The notes under the pieces are model-generated. The model made no database searches, had not been told where the DNA came from, and was given only the letters and a program-made list of their open reading frames with translations. This document shows, piece by piece, positions 1 to 7,978 of a DNA stretch of 12,364 nt; the first letter of the stretch is position 1, and each line of letters starts with the position of its first letter. The DNA comes from a bacterium. Lineage in GTDB: Bacteria > Ratteibacteria > UBA8468 > B48-G9 > JAFGKM01. The stretch lies in contig JAGGVW010000043.1 of NCBI GenBank assembly GCA_021157805.1, positions 1 to 12,364 of the forward strand. The letters run 5' to 3'. The position numbers were made by a program, and so were the translations under genes.

Positions 1-584
1 ATTATATCCACAGTGGGAATTGGATTCTTATATGTTTTTTTTGTTAAATCAATTAGATATTTTTCTGAAATACAGCAGAACTTTTCAAAATCACTTTTTT
101 TATAAAGGATAAAATTTATCTCTTCCAGATTTGTCTTTTTTGATAAAAATTTCAGGAGTTTTTCAATCATAATTTTAGCAACTTTTTTTATTTCAAGTTT
201 TCCTGTGCCACACCCCAAAGCAGGAAAGGAAATTGATTTTATTTTTATCTTTTCAGTTAAATTTATGGAACTTTCCATACATTTTTCTATTGTTTTATAG
301 TCAGTTTTAAAATCCATATCCATTGTTGCAGTATGGATAACATATTTTGAAGGAAGTTTTCCTCCTTTTGTAAAAATTGCTTCTCCTTTTTTTATAGGCG
401 ATTTCTTTTTTGCTTCTTCCTCAATTTCTTTTCCGCCTTTTTTCTTTATTTTTAAGGCAACTCCCCCGCCCATGGTTAATAATGTATTTGCCGGATTTAC
501 AATAGCAGATACCTTTTCTTCTGTTATATCTCCTTTTTTAATTCCAATTCTTACACCGTCAATAAAATAAATAATCTTTTCCAT
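1..584 (-). CDS. Macro-domain (ADP-ribose-binding) protein, 3' end cut by the window edge
   Basis: An open frame of 194 codons runs from an ATG at 584 to the left edge with no stop. Macro domains bind ADP-ribose, and many bacterial ones remove ADP-ribose from proteins or deacetylate O-acetyl-ADP-ribose. Visible motifs: GDIT at residues 18-21 (the Asp that contacts adenine), VNPANT at 29-34 with the catalytic-type Asn, a glycine-rich GGGVA loop at 39-43, VIHTATM at 82-88 and PALGCGTGK at 121-129. Together these cover the whole fold, which normally ends near residue 170. The remaining residues are a Lys-rich tail of unknown length. The start is supported by AGGA five bases upstream. It follows yjbQ by 64 bases, in which a weak terminator and a weak promoter can be seen, so it may be transcribed separately. 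Family is certain; substrate is unknown. Confidence 0.9.
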   Translation of the reverse strand, partial: MEKIIYFIDGVRIGIKKGDITEEKVSAIVNPANTLLTMGGGVALKIKKKGGKEIEEEAKKKSPIKKGEAIFTKGGKLPSKYVIHTATMDMDFKTDYKTIEKCMESSINLTEKIKIKSISFPALGCGTGKLEIKKVAKIMIEKLLKFLSKKTNLEEINFILYKKSDFEKFCCISEKYLIDLTKKTYKNPIPTVDI

Positions 585-595
585 TTTTCCTGTTT

Positions 596-604
596 ATTAT
601 ATCA
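596..604 (-). promoter_or_regulatory. Possible extended -10 promoter for the macro gene
   Basis: On the minus strand this reads TGATATAAT, a perfect extended -10 element. No recognisable -35 box lies 16-18 bases upstream. The -10 ends only 11 bases before the ATG, so the transcript would be almost leaderless and might lose the AGGA ribosome site. In such AT-rich DNA the match may be chance. Confidence 0.25.
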
Positions 605-610
605 CATTAA

Positions 611-645
611 AAAATTTTCATAATGAAATTCCTCACCTGTTGAGG
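611..645 (-). terminator. Weak terminator-like hairpins after yjbQ
   Basis: Directly after the yjbQ stop the minus strand has CCTCA-ACAGG-TGAGG (a 5-bp stem at 631-645). An AU-rich hairpin TTTCA-TTA-TGAAA follows, and then a run of T. Neither stem is strong. The position, at the end of a long run of tightly packed genes, makes partial termination plausible. Confidence 0.35.
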
Positions 646-648
646 TTA

Positions 649-1056
649 TCATTGAATAATTTTGAGCCAGACCTGCCTTCTTCTTGGACCATCAAATTCA
701 CATAAGAAAATTCCCTGCCAGGTTCCAAGTTGTAAGTTCCCATTTTCTATAAATACAGTGAGAGAATGTCCAACAATACTTGATTTAATATGAGCATCTG
801 CATTTCCTTCCAGATGAGAATATCTATCATTTTCAGGAACAAGTTCTTCAAGTTTATTTATAATATCTTTTTTTACTGATGGGTCTGCATTTTCATTTAT
901 TGTAAGTCCGCAGGTTGTGTGAGGAACATAAATAAAACAAATACCATTTTCAATTCCACTTTTTCTTACTACTTCTTCCACTTTTGATGTTATTTCAACA
1001 AATTCAGTTCTTTTTCCTGTTGAAACATTTATTTTTTCCATCTTTCCATCTTCCAT
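649..1056 (-). CDS. yjbQ: YjbQ/UPF0047 family protein (secondary thiamine-phosphate synthase family)
   Basis: A small soluble protein of 135 residues that matches the UPF0047 family along its whole length. Conserved signatures: [12 protein letters not shown] at 44-55 with His46, HLEGNADAH at 81-89 with His81 and His89, GNLQLGTWQ at 106-114 and EFDGPRRR at 120-127. These His/Glu residues form the family's putative metal and anion site. Some members show side thiamine-phosphate synthase activity, but the physiological role is unknown. The frame opens at 1056, two bases after the aminopeptidase stop, with no good ribosome site there. An ATG six codons in, at 1041, sits behind purine-rich GGAAGATGGAAAG and may be the real start, giving 130 residues. 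It is probably co-transcribed with the aminopeptidase upstream. Confidence 0.93.
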   Translation of the reverse strand: MEDGKMEKINVSTGKRTEFVEITSKVEEVVRKSGIENGICFIYVPHTTCGLTINENADPSVKKDIINKLEELVPENDRYSHLEGNADAHIKSSIVGHSLTVFIENGNLQLGTWQGIFLCEFDGPRRRQVWLKIIQ

Positions 1057-1058
1057 AT

Positions 1059-2429
1059 TTATTCACTTTCATAGAAAACTTTATATGCTTTATATGTGGA
1101 ATAAACATCAATTTTGCTTGTTAATTCAAATGGGGCATGCATTGATAAAACGCCTGTTCCACAGTCAATTGTGTCAATATTGTATCTTGCAAAATATGTT
1201 GCAACAGTTCCTCCACCGCCCTGCTCTACTTTACCTATTTCTCCTGTTTGCCATAAAACATTATTTTTATCAAATATCTTCCTTATATAACCAACATATT
1301 CTGCTGATGGTTCTATACTTCCTCCTTTTCCCCTTCCGCCTGTAATTTTTGTCAGTACTACTCCACATCCAATTTTTGCAGTATTTCTTGGGTCTGAAAC
1401 CTCTTTAAAGTTAGGGTCAATTAGGCAATCAACATCAGCAGAGATTGCTTTTGAATTTTCAAAAAAAATTCTTATTTCTGAAACAGGTAGTCCTGTTTTT
1501 TCAACCACTTCCTCAATAAAGTATCTAAAGAAAGATGACTGTGCAGAAGTTGCTCCACGACTTCCAATTTCTTCCTGGTCAACAAGAACACAAAATATAC
1601 TTTCTGGAACTTTATCAAGTTCTGTTATTGCTCTGAAAGATGTATAAGAGCAAACCTTATCATCCTGTCCATAGGCAAGAATCATACTTCTATCAATACC
1701 TGCATCTCTTGCCTTTCCTGCTGGAAAAAGATGGATTTCACTGCTTACAAAATCACTCTCCTCTATTCCAAATTCCTCTTTTAAAATTTTTAAAACATTC
1801 TTCTTTACTTTTTCTTTCTCTTCTTTTTTTGTAGTCAATGGAATTGTTCCAAAAAAAACATTTAGATTTTCTCCAGGGAAGCCCTCTTCAATTGTTTTTT
1901 TATACTGGTTTTTTGCAAGGTGTGGAAGAAGGTCTGTAATTGTAAAAACAGGGTCATTTTCTTTATCTCCAATTTCAATTTCAACCTTTTCCCCATTTTT
2001 CAAGATAACTGTTCCGTAAAGAGAAAGAGGAATTGTTAACCACTGGTATTTTTTTATCCCGCCATAATAATATGTTTTTAAAAGAGCAATGTTTTCGTCT
2101 TCATAAAGTGGAAATGTTTTTAAGTCAAGGCGGGGTGAATCAATATGGGCAACAATAAATTTAGCCCCTTCACTTAGTTTTTTTTCTCCAATTATGCCGA
2201 ATATTACTTCTTTGTTTTTGTTAATTTTGTAAAACTTATCTCCTTTTTTAAGTGATTTATATTTCCCTATTTCTCTAAACCCATTTTTTCCTGCAATTTT
2301 AATACACTCATTTACAAATTTTCTTTCTGTCTTGTTCCTTGAAATAAAATCTTTATACTCATCGCAGAATTTGAAAACTACTTTTTTCTCTTTTTGAGAA
2401 ATAATTTCCCATCCATTTTTTCTTTCCAT
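1059..2429 (-). CDS. apeA: M18 family aminopeptidase (aminopeptidase I type)
   Basis: A cytosolic dinuclear-zinc aminopeptidase that trims N-terminal residues from peptides, 456 residues, usual for the bacterial M18 family. Metal-site motifs in order: [11 protein letters not shown] at 94-104 (His95), GQDDKVCS at 254-261 (bridging Asp256), [14 protein letters not shown] at 284-297 (catalytic Glu286 and ligand Glu287), [11 protein letters not shown] at 330-340 (Asp ligand) and [13 protein letters not shown] at 429-441 (His431). All expected ligands are present, so it should be active. The ATG follows the DUF2905 stop with no gap (TAAATG) and has a strong ribosome site inside that gene, which implies coupled translation. 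No signal peptide or membrane segment is seen. The symbol follows naming of the probable M18 aminopeptidase 1 group and is less certain than the family. Confidence 0.95.
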   Translation of the reverse strand: MERKNGWEIISQKEKKVVFKFCDEYKDFISRNKTERKFVNECIKIAGKNGFREIGKYKSLKKGDKFYKINKNKEVIFGIIGEKKLSEGAKFIVAHIDSPRLDLKTFPLYEDENIALLKTYYYGGIKKYQWLTIPLSLYGTVILKNGEKVEIEIGDKENDPVFTITDLLPHLAKNQYKKTIEEGFPGENLNVFFGTIPLTTKKEEKEKVKKNVLKILKEEFGIEESDFVSSEIHLFPAGKARDAGIDRSMILAYGQDDKVCSYTSFRAITELDKVPESIFCVLVDQEEIGSRGATSAQSSFFRYFIEEVVEKTGLPVSEIRIFFENSKAISADVDCLIDPNFKEVSDPRNTAKIGCGVVLTKITGGRGKGGSIEPSAEYVGYIRKIFDKNNVLWQTGEIGKVEQGGGGTVATYFARYNIDTIDCGTGVLSMHAPFELTSKIDVYSTYKAYKVFYESE

Positions 2430-2645
2430 TTATCTCCTCCATATTATTGAAAAAATTAATGTTAAAATTATGCTTATTAAAACTCCTGTGGTAAAAGGAA
2501 AATAAAATACAAAGTTATCTTTTTTTATTAAAATATCCCCTGGTAATCTTCCAAGAGGGACTTTTATCCCTTTATAAAAAATTATTCCACTGCAAATGAG
2601 TAAAACCCCCACTGTTATTAAAATTTTTCCTGCTATTTTTTCCAT
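2430..2645 (-). CDS. DUF2905 small membrane protein
   Basis: A 71-residue protein with two hydrophobic helices (about residues 7-25 and 49-68) joined by a short polar loop. The loop contains LGRLPGDILIKK (residues 31-42), followed by FYFPFTT, the hallmark of DUF2905. The function of this family is unknown, and it is thought to sit in the cytoplasmic membrane. It starts 33 bases after lipA. Its last codons, TGG AGG AGA TAA, double as the Shine-Dalgarno sequence of the aminopeptidase gene. The start ATG has only a weak AAAG upstream, and a promoter-like sequence ends nine bases before it. Nothing in the sequence ties it to glycine metabolism beyond position. Confidence 0.9.
   Translation of the reverse strand: MEKIAGKILITVGVLLICSGIIFYKGIKVPLGRLPGDILIKKDNFVFYFPFTTGVLISIILTLIFSIIWRR
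2436..2440 (-). promoter_or_regulatory. Ribosome binding site of the aminopeptidase gene
   Basis: GGAGG on the minus strand lies six bases before the ATG at 2429. It is embedded in the last codons of the DUF2905 gene, and TAA is followed at once by ATG. This fixes the aminopeptidase start and points to translational coupling. Confidence 0.8.
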
Positions 2646-2653
2646 CTTTATGT

Positions 2654-2682
2654 ATTTTAACTACTGATAGAATGAAAGTCAA
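2654..2682 (-). promoter_or_regulatory. Candidate sigma-70-type promoter before the DUF2905 gene
   Basis: The minus strand reads TTGACT (2682-2677), a 17-base spacer and TAAAAT (2659-2654). The -35 box overlaps the lipA stop codon. Spacing is ideal and each box has one mismatch. The predicted transcription start falls right at the DUF2905 ATG at 2645, so the message would be leaderless or nearly so. This site could separate the DUF2905-aminopeptidase-yjbQ group from the gcv operon. Confidence 0.4.
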
Positions 2683-3521
2683 TATTTTAAATACTCTTCT
2701 GCTAAATAAGAACTGCGAACATAAGGACCACTGGCTACATAAAGAAATCCTAATGATAATGCTCTTTTTTTATAATCATTGAATTTATCTGGATGAATGT
2801 ATTCTTTCACAGGATATGCTTTTAGATTTGGAGGTAAATACTGACCTAAACTCAAAAAATCACAATCTACTCCACGTAGGGATTTAAATACTTCTATCAC
2901 TTCTTTTTCTTTTTCGCCTAATCCTAACATCAAACCTGATTTGGTATAAATGTTGTTGCTTAATTCTTTTACTGTTTTTAAGACATTTAGGGAACGAGAA
3001 TAATCTGCTGCTTGACGCACATCAGGATATAATCTGGGGACAGTTTCAACATTATGCCCAATAATGTCTGGATTTGCCTCTACCACTTTTTTAATTGATT
3101 CTTTATTACCTTTAAAATCAGGGATAAGAACCTCAATTGTAATTTTCTCTATCCTTTTTTTAATACTGATAATGGTTTGAGCAAATTGTTCTGCTCCTCC
3201 ATCAGGCAAATCGTCCCTTGTTACACTTGTAATCACAACATGCCTTATATTTAAACGGAACACTCCTTCTGCAACTCTTTCAGGTTCTTCCTTATCTACT
3301 GGAGATGGTTTTCCTTTTTTTACTCCACAGAAACGGCAGTTTCTTGTGCAAATATTACCAAGAATTAAAAATGTAACCGTTCTTTTTGAAAAACATTCAG
3401 AAATATTAGGACAACTTGCTTCTTCACATATAGTATGTAGATTCAAATCTCTTAAAAGCATTTTTAAATTATGACATACTTTTAAATTAATCTTCTTATT
3501 CAGCCAGGGTGGTCTTCTCAT
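2679..3521 (-). CDS. lipA: Lipoyl synthase (radical SAM)
   Basis: LipA inserts two sulfur atoms into an octanoyl chain already attached to a carrier lysine, making the lipoyl arm used by GcvH and 2-oxoacid dehydrogenases. At 280 residues it is typical. The auxiliary 4Fe-4S cluster motif is Cys32, Cys37, Cys43 (CEEASCPNISEC), the radical-SAM motif is Cys58, Cys62, Cys65 (CTRNCRFC), and RSSY at 269-272 supplies the C-terminal serine ligand of the auxiliary cluster. The N terminus RRPPWL matches the family, supporting the ATG at 3521, although no Shine-Dalgarno is visible. The start lies 26 bases inside gcvPB in another frame, so translation is probably coupled. Placement as the last gene of the gcv operon suggests it mainly serves GcvH. 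The octanoyl-transferring partner (LipB or LipM type) is not in the window. Confidence 0.97.
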   Translation of the reverse strand: MRRPPWLNKKINLKVCHNLKMLLRDLNLHTICEEASCPNISECFSKRTVTFLILGNICTRNCRFCGVKKGKPSPVDKEEPERVAEGVFRLNIRHVVITSVTRDDLPDGGAEQFAQTIISIKKRIEKITIEVLIPDFKGNKESIKKVVEANPDIIGHNVETVPRLYPDVRQAADYSRSLNVLKTVKELSNNIYTKSGLMLGLGEKEKEVIEVFKSLRGVDCDFLSLGQYLPPNLKAYPVKEYIHPDKFNDYKKRALSLGFLYVASGPYVRSSYLAEEYLKY

Positions 3522-4980
3522 TTTTTAAAATTTCGGTTTTTTTCTCTTTCCATCTTAAATCAAGATTTCTCGCTGCTTTTACTTCATTAATTCTTCTCAC
3601 TATGGTTGTTGTTGGGGCGTTTTTTATTATTTGAGGATTTTCTTCAACTAACCGTGCAATTTCAATCATAACTTCAATAAATTTATCCAGTGTTTGCTTT
3701 GATTCTGTTTCAGTTGGTTCAATCATCAACGCTTCTTCAACAATATTAGGGAAATACATAGTAGGTGGATGGAACCCTTTATCAATTAGATATTTTGCAA
3801 TATCTAAAGCATGAATTCCCTTTTTTGCCTGTTTTCTGCATGAAAGAACAAACTCATGCATGCAAGTTCTATCATAAGGCAAATGATAATAATCTTTAAG
3901 ACAAGTTCTGAGATAATTAGCATTTAATACAGCGTGTTCGCTTACTGATAAGAGTCCAGATTTTCCTAAAAGTAAGATATAAGCATATGCTTTTAAAATC
4001 ACACCAAAGTTTCCAAAAAAAGGAGATATGAAACCGATAGAATGTGGAAGAGATTCTTTCAAAACAAATTTTCCATCTTTTTTAATAACTCTTGGAACAG
4101 GTAAAAATTCTGCTAATTCTTTTTTTACACCTATAGGTCCTGCACCTGGTCCTCCTCCACCATGAGGAGTAGCAAATGTTTTATGAAGATTTAAATGTGC
4201 AACATCAAAGCCAATGTCTCCTGGTCTTACTTTTCCCATAATGGCATTTAAATTTGCCCCATCGTAATACATAAGAGCACCTGCTTTATGGGCTAACTCG
4301 GCAATTTCTTTAATATGTGGATTAAAGAGACCGAGAGTATTGGGAGAAGTTAGCATTACTGCTGCTACTTCATCGTTAAGTTTTTCTTTGTATTCTTTCA
4401 GGTTCATACAGCCGTTTTTATCAGAAGGTATTACAATTACCTCATAGCCACAAACAGCAGAGGAAGCAGAATTTGTGCCATGAGAAGAATCTGGGACAAT
4501 AACATATTTTTTCTTTTTGCCGTGGTATTTATGAAAAGCAGTAATTAACAGTAATCCAGTCAATTCTCCATGAGCACCAGCAAATGGTTCCAGAGTAAAT
4601 TCATCCATACCTGTAATTTCACATAAAAGATGTTCGGTCTCATAAATAACTTCCAGTGCCCCCTGAATCATATCTTCTGAAACGAAGGAAAGGAAAGGAT
4701 GTAATTTTGAAAAACCTTCTAAACGGGAGATTTCTTCAGTAAATTTTGGATTATACTTCATTGTGCATGAACCAAGGGGATAAAAGTTTGTATCTATAGA
4801 GAAATTTAAATGTGAAAGACGGGTAAAATGCCTCACAACATCTAACTCAGAAACTTCAGGTAAAGAAGGAGTATTCGTTCTCTTATACTCTTTTGAAATT
4901 TCTTCTGCTTCGGGGACATCTGAATATGGAATTTTTACACCTTTTCTCCCTTTCACGCTTTTTTCAAAGATTAATTGCAT
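3496..4980 (-). CDS. gcvPB: Glycine dehydrogenase (decarboxylating) subunit 2, P protein beta half
   Basis: The PLP-bearing half of the split P protein of the glycine cleavage system. With GcvPA it decarboxylates glycine and passes the aminomethyl group to lipoyl-GcvH in the cytosol. It has 494 residues, normal for GcvPB. Landmarks: FYPLGSCTMKYNP at 66-78, EPFAGAHGELTGL at 131-143, SSHGTNSASS at 165-174, YDGANLNAIMG at 239-249, and HLNLHKTFATPHGGGGPG at 262-279. In the last of these Lys267 forms the Schiff base with PLP. The ATG at 4980 overlaps gcvPA by 17 bases and has AAGGAG seven bases upstream. The 3' end overlaps lipA by 26 bases. No key residue is missing. Confidence 0.97.
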   Translation of the reverse strand: MQLIFEKSVKGRKGVKIPYSDVPEAEEISKEYKRTNTPSLPEVSELDVVRHFTRLSHLNFSIDTNFYPLGSCTMKYNPKFTEEISRLEGFSKLHPFLSFVSEDMIQGALEVIYETEHLLCEITGMDEFTLEPFAGAHGELTGLLLITAFHKYHGKKKKYVIVPDSSHGTNSASSAVCGYEVIVIPSDKNGCMNLKEYKEKLNDEVAAVMLTSPNTLGLFNPHIKEIAELAHKAGALMYYDGANLNAIMGKVRPGDIGFDVAHLNLHKTFATPHGGGGPGAGPIGVKKELAEFLPVPRVIKKDGKFVLKESLPHSIGFISPFFGNFGVILKAYAYILLLGKSGLLSVSEHAVLNANYLRTCLKDYYHLPYDRTCMHEFVLSCRKQAKKGIHALDIAKYLIDKGFHPPTMYFPNIVEEALMIEPTETESKQTLDKFIEVMIEIARLVEENPQIIKNAPTTTIVRRINEVKAARNLDLRWKEKKTEILKNEKTTLAE

Positions 4981-6298
4981 TTTTCAACTCCTTAGCAAAT
5001 TTTAAAATTTCCTCTTTTTTTCTCTTTTCAGTAACCGTAATTAAAAGATAATTTTTCATATCTTTAAAAAACTTTCCCAGAGGAAGACCAGGGACAAATC
5101 CTTTTTTAATCATTTTTTTAACAATTTCATTTGCATCCATAGGGAGACGAATTGTAAATTCATTAAAAGTAGGTGTATTTAAAACATCTATGCCTGAAAT
5201 CTCTTTCAAAACTCTTTTAGCAAATTCGCTTTTATCATAATTAAGTTTAGATAGTTCTATAAAACCATTTTTACCTAAAACTGATAGAAAAATTAATGCT
5301 CTTAAGGCACATAGAGCAGAATTTGTGCAAATATTTGAAGTTGCCTTTTGACGTCTTATGTGTTGTTCCCTTACTTGAAGTGTAAGAACAAATCCTCTTT
5401 TTCCTTTTTTATCCACTGTGGCTCCTACAATACGACCGGGCATTTTTCTAACAAATTCTTCTTTACAGGCTAAAAAACCTAAATAAGGTCCACCAAAGGA
5501 AAGAGGAATACCCAGAGATTGTCCTTCACCTGTTACAATATCTGCTCCCATCTCACCAGGTGTTTTAATAAGACCAAGAGAAATTGGATAAACAGATATT
5601 ATAACTAAAGCGCCAACACTGTGAGCGTGCTCTACAATGTCTGTGTAGTCATCAATAGTTCCAAAAAAATTTGGATTCTGAAGAATTACAGCTGCCGTTT
5701 CTTCATCCAGATTTTGATAAATTTTTTCTCTTTCAACCTGACCTATATGGTAAGGAATTCTAACAATTTCAAAAGGGAGATTTTCTGTATAAGTAAAAAG
5801 CATCTTTTGATAAAGAGGATTTAAACTGCCATCTATAATGAATTTATTCCGCCCTTTAATTCTATAAGCCATCATTAGACCTTCAAATAGAGATGTTCCA
5901 CCATCATAAAGAGAAGCATTTGCTACTTCCATATCAGTTAAAGCACAAATAGCAGTTTGATATTCATATATGGTTTGTAAAGTTCCTTGCGAACATTCAG
6001 ATTGATATGGGGTATAAGCAGTGTAAAATTCACTGCGGGAGACAAGAGCATCTACAACTGCAGGGATATAATGGTCATAAAAACCACCACCAAGAAAACT
6101 TATCAAAGATAAATTATTTTTTTGAGAAAGTTTTTCTAAATATTCTTTTACTTCAAATTCTGATTTACCTTTTGGTAAATTAAATGATTTTGCTCTTAAT
6201 TCTTCATTTATATCAGAAAAGAGGTCTTCAACAGAATGAACACCAATAGTTTTAAGCATTTCTTTTACTTCTTCTTTTGTATGAGGAATATAGTTCAT
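4964..6298 (-). CDS. gcvPA: Glycine dehydrogenase (decarboxylating) subunit 1, P protein alpha half
   Basis: The other half of the two-subunit P protein, 444 residues, usual for GcvPA. It corresponds to the N-terminal half of single-chain GcvP and lacks the PLP lysine. Family signatures: FLGGGFYDHYIPA at 69-81, YTPYQSECSQGTLQTIYEYQ around 95-115 and NASLYDGGTSLFEG at 127-140. A glycine-rich segment, LSFGGPYLGFLA, falls at about 267-278. The ATG overlaps the gcvH stop as ATGA, a common sign of coupled translation, with a weak GGATGAG upstream. Its end overlaps gcvPB by 17 bases. Both halves are full length with conserved ends, so this is the natural two-subunit form, not a broken gcvP. Confidence 0.97.
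   Translation of the reverse strand: MNYIPHTKEEVKEMLKTIGVHSVEDLFSDINEELRAKSFNLPKGKSEFEVKEYLEKLSQKNNLSLISFLGGGFYDHYIPAVVDALVSRSEFYTAYTPYQSECSQGTLQTIYEYQTAICALTDMEVANASLYDGGTSLFEGLMMAYRIKGRNKFIIDGSLNPLYQKMLFTYTENLPFEIVRIPYHIGQVEREKIYQNLDEETAAVILQNPNFFGTIDDYTDIVEHAHSVGALVIISVYPISLGLIKTPGEMGADIVTGEGQSLGIPLSFGGPYLGFLACKEEFVRKMPGRIVGATVDKKGKRGFVLTLQVREQHIRRQKATSNICTNSALCALRALIFLSVLGKNGFIELSKLNYDKSEFAKRVLKEISGIDVLNTPTFNEFTIRLPMDANEIVKKMIKKGFVPGLPLGKFFKDMKNYLLITVTEKRKKEEILKFAKELKNAINL
4988..4993 (-). promoter_or_regulatory. Ribosome binding site of gcvPB
   Basis: AAGGAG on the minus strand lies seven bases before the gcvPB ATG and inside the last codons of gcvPA. It confirms the overlapping start at 4980. 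Confidence 0.75.
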
Positions 6299-6684
6299 TT
6301 TAACAACTCATCCAGATATTTTTTATATTCAGAATATGGCATTAAATTTTCTTTTTCCTTCTCATCAGATATTTCAATTACTGCTATCCATCCTTTTTCA
6401 TAAGGAGATTGATTAATAAGTTCAGGTGAAGTGGAAAGTTTCTCATTTATTTTTATTATTTTTCCTGACATAGGAGCATATATATCTGAAACTGCCTTAA
6501 CCGATTCTACAGAAGCAAATGGTTCAAATTGCTTAATTTCATTGCCTATTTTAGGTAACTCCACAAAAGTCACATCACCTAAACTACTCTGAGCATAATC
6601 ACTAATACCAATGGTTCCTAAATTACCTTCTATTTTTATCCATTCATGCTCCTTAGTATAAAGCAAATTTTCTCTAATATCCAT
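6295..6684 (-). CDS. gcvH: Glycine cleavage system H protein
   Basis: The lipoyl carrier that shuttles the aminomethyl intermediate between the P and T proteins and is reoxidised by the L protein. From the ATG at 6684 it has 129 residues, standard for GcvH. YTKEHEWIKIEG near the start, GIGISDYAQ-like TIGISDYAQSSLGDVTFVELP and ESVKAVSDIYAP are diagnostic. Lys63 in the SVKAVSD context is the lipoylation site. The frame can be opened six codons earlier at a TTG (6702), but those codons are themselves the Shine-Dalgarno (AAAGGAGGAG), so the ATG at 6684 is the better start. It lies 36 bases after gcvT and shares ATGA with gcvPA. Confidence 0.97.
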   Translation of the reverse strand: MDIRENLLYTKEHEWIKIEGNLGTIGISDYAQSSLGDVTFVELPKIGNEIKQFEPFASVESVKAVSDIYAPMSGKIIKINEKLSTSPELINQSPYEKGWIAVIEISDEKEKENLMPYSEYKKYLDELLK

Positions 6685-6691
6685 TTTATCT

Positions 6692-6697
6692 CCTCCT
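6692..6697 (-). promoter_or_regulatory. Strong ribosome binding site that sets the gcvH start
   Basis: AGGAGG within AAAGGAGGAG, seven bases before the ATG at 6684. It is the strongest Shine-Dalgarno in the operon. It shows that the TTG-started extension to 6702 is not coding. Confidence 0.85.
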
Positions 6698-6720
6698 TTC
6701 AAAATTATCTGTTAAACTTA

Positions 6721-7821
6721 TCATTTTTTCAACAAAGTATTTCTGTAAAATGGTTTCTTTGTAATTACTGCTTCTATTTCTATTTTTTCACCTTTAATTA
6801 ATATATTTTTACCTGATTTAGTATAATCACTTTTTATATATCCCATACCTATTCCGCAAGATAAAATAGGAGAAAATGTTCCACTTGTGACAAAACCGAT
6901 TTCTTTACCATCTGCATATATTTTATAGTTATGTCTTGGTGCACGGCGAGAATTGGTTCTAAAGGATACTAATTTTCTTTTAACCCCTTCCTTTTTTTGC
7001 TTTAGAAGAGATGACTTGCCAATAAATTCCTTTTTAAAATATACAAATCTTTCCAAGTCAGCTTCTAATGGTGTAGTATTTTCAGTTATATCTTCTCCGT
7101 AAAGTGGATAACAAGCTTCTAATCTTAAAATATCTCTTGCTCCAAGCCCAGCAGGTTTTACTCTTTTATCGGATAAAAGTAATTTCCACAATTCTTCTCC
7201 TTTATTTCTCCTTATATATAACTCATATCCAAGTTCTCCAGTATAACCTGTGCGGCTGATAATAATCTTTTCACCTAAAAGAGAAAAATAATCAAAGTGG
7301 TAGTGTTTCAATCTTTCTATTTTCTCACCCTGAGTACCCAGAATACTCTTTAAAACATCACGGGAAAGAGGACCCTGTAAATCAAGTTTAACTATATTTT
7401 CTGAAACATTTTCTAATTCTGTCTTGATAAATTTTCTTAAATGCGCCACATCTTTTGTTAAAGGACCAGCGTTAACAACAAGCATCCATTTATCTTCTGC
7501 TAATTTATATATAACAAGGTCATCAATTATACCTCCTTTTTCATTTAGCATAAAACCATAAGAGCATTTTCCTATCTTCATACTTCCTAAATTACAAGTT
7601 AGAATTTCGTCTAAATTGCTCTCCTTTAAGTTACCAGAAACAATCAACTCTCCCATATGACAGGTATCAAATAAGGAACAGGAATGACGTGTCCAGTGAT
7701 GTTCATTTATAATGCCAGTGTATTGAATTGGCATCAACCAGTTAGAAAAAGCAGCCATTCTTCCTTTTAATTTCTTATGTTCGTTGAATAAAAAAGTTTT
7801 TTTTAAACCCATTTTTCTCAT
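6721..7821 (-). CDS. gcvT: Aminomethyltransferase, glycine cleavage T protein
   Basis: GcvT transfers the methylene carbon from aminomethyl-lipoyl-GcvH to tetrahydrofolate, releasing ammonia. It has 366 residues, normal length. Family landmarks: LKKTFLFNEHKKL at 6-18, NWLMPIQYTGIINEHHWTR at 27-45, FDTCHMGEL at 51-59 (more often FDVSHMGE), and EKGGIIDDLVIYK at 94-106. The last contains the conserved catalytic Asp at about position 101. SRTGYTGELGYELY follows, with the C-terminal beta-barrel domain after it. The ATG at 7821 has no clear Shine-Dalgarno. A second ATG three codons in, at 7812, is equally possible because the conserved sequence starts only after it. It is the first gene of the operon, with a good promoter about 70 bases upstream. 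Confidence 0.96.
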   Translation of the reverse strand: MRKMGLKKTFLFNEHKKLKGRMAAFSNWLMPIQYTGIINEHHWTRHSCSLFDTCHMGELIVSGNLKESNLDEILTCNLGSMKIGKCSYGFMLNEKGGIIDDLVIYKLAEDKWMLVVNAGPLTKDVAHLRKFIKTELENVSENIVKLDLQGPLSRDVLKSILGTQGEKIERLKHYHFDYFSLLGEKIIISRTGYTGELGYELYIRRNKGEELWKLLLSDKRVKPAGLGARDILRLEACYPLYGEDITENTTPLEADLERFVYFKKEFIGKSSLLKQKKEGVKRKLVSFRTNSRRAPRHNYKIYADGKEIGFVTSGTFSPILSCGIGMGYIKSDYTKSGKNILIKGEKIEIEAVITKKPFYRNTLLKK

Positions 7822-7891
7822 TGCAGAAATTCAAAAAATATCTTTTTGATACTTCAATAAATTTAGATTTCTGGATAAAAAAATCACTTTT

Positions 7892-7920
7892 ATTATAATA
7901 TATTCAACTTGAGAAATCAA
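7892..7920 (-). promoter_or_regulatory. Sigma-70-type promoter of the gcv operon (proximal)
   Basis: The minus strand has TTGATT (7920-7915), exactly 17 bases, then a perfect TATAAT (7897-7892). Predicted transcription start is near 7885, which leaves a leader of about 60 bases before gcvT. This is the best promoter match in the window and sits at the expected place. Confidence 0.65.
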
Positions 7921-7978
7921 AAAATTGACAAGAGCAAAATTTAACAAATATAAGAAATTTTTTAAATTTCCTTTTTTC

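Noticed and set aside
3496..6298. Two adjacent P-protein genes as a single gcvP split by a frameshift
   Set aside because: Each half is full length, has its own ribosome site or ATGA coupling, and matches the well-known two-subunit GcvPA/GcvPB form.
6685..6702. Six-codon N-terminal extension of gcvH starting at a TTG
   Set aside because: Those codons are the Shine-Dalgarno sequence AAAGGAGGAG of the ATG at 6684, and the conserved GcvH N terminus starts after that ATG.
7954..7970. Plus-strand terminator GAAATTT-TTT-AAATTTC with a T-run
   Set aside because: The stem has one G-C pair, and no plus-strand gene precedes it. Such AT hairpins are expected by chance in this composition.
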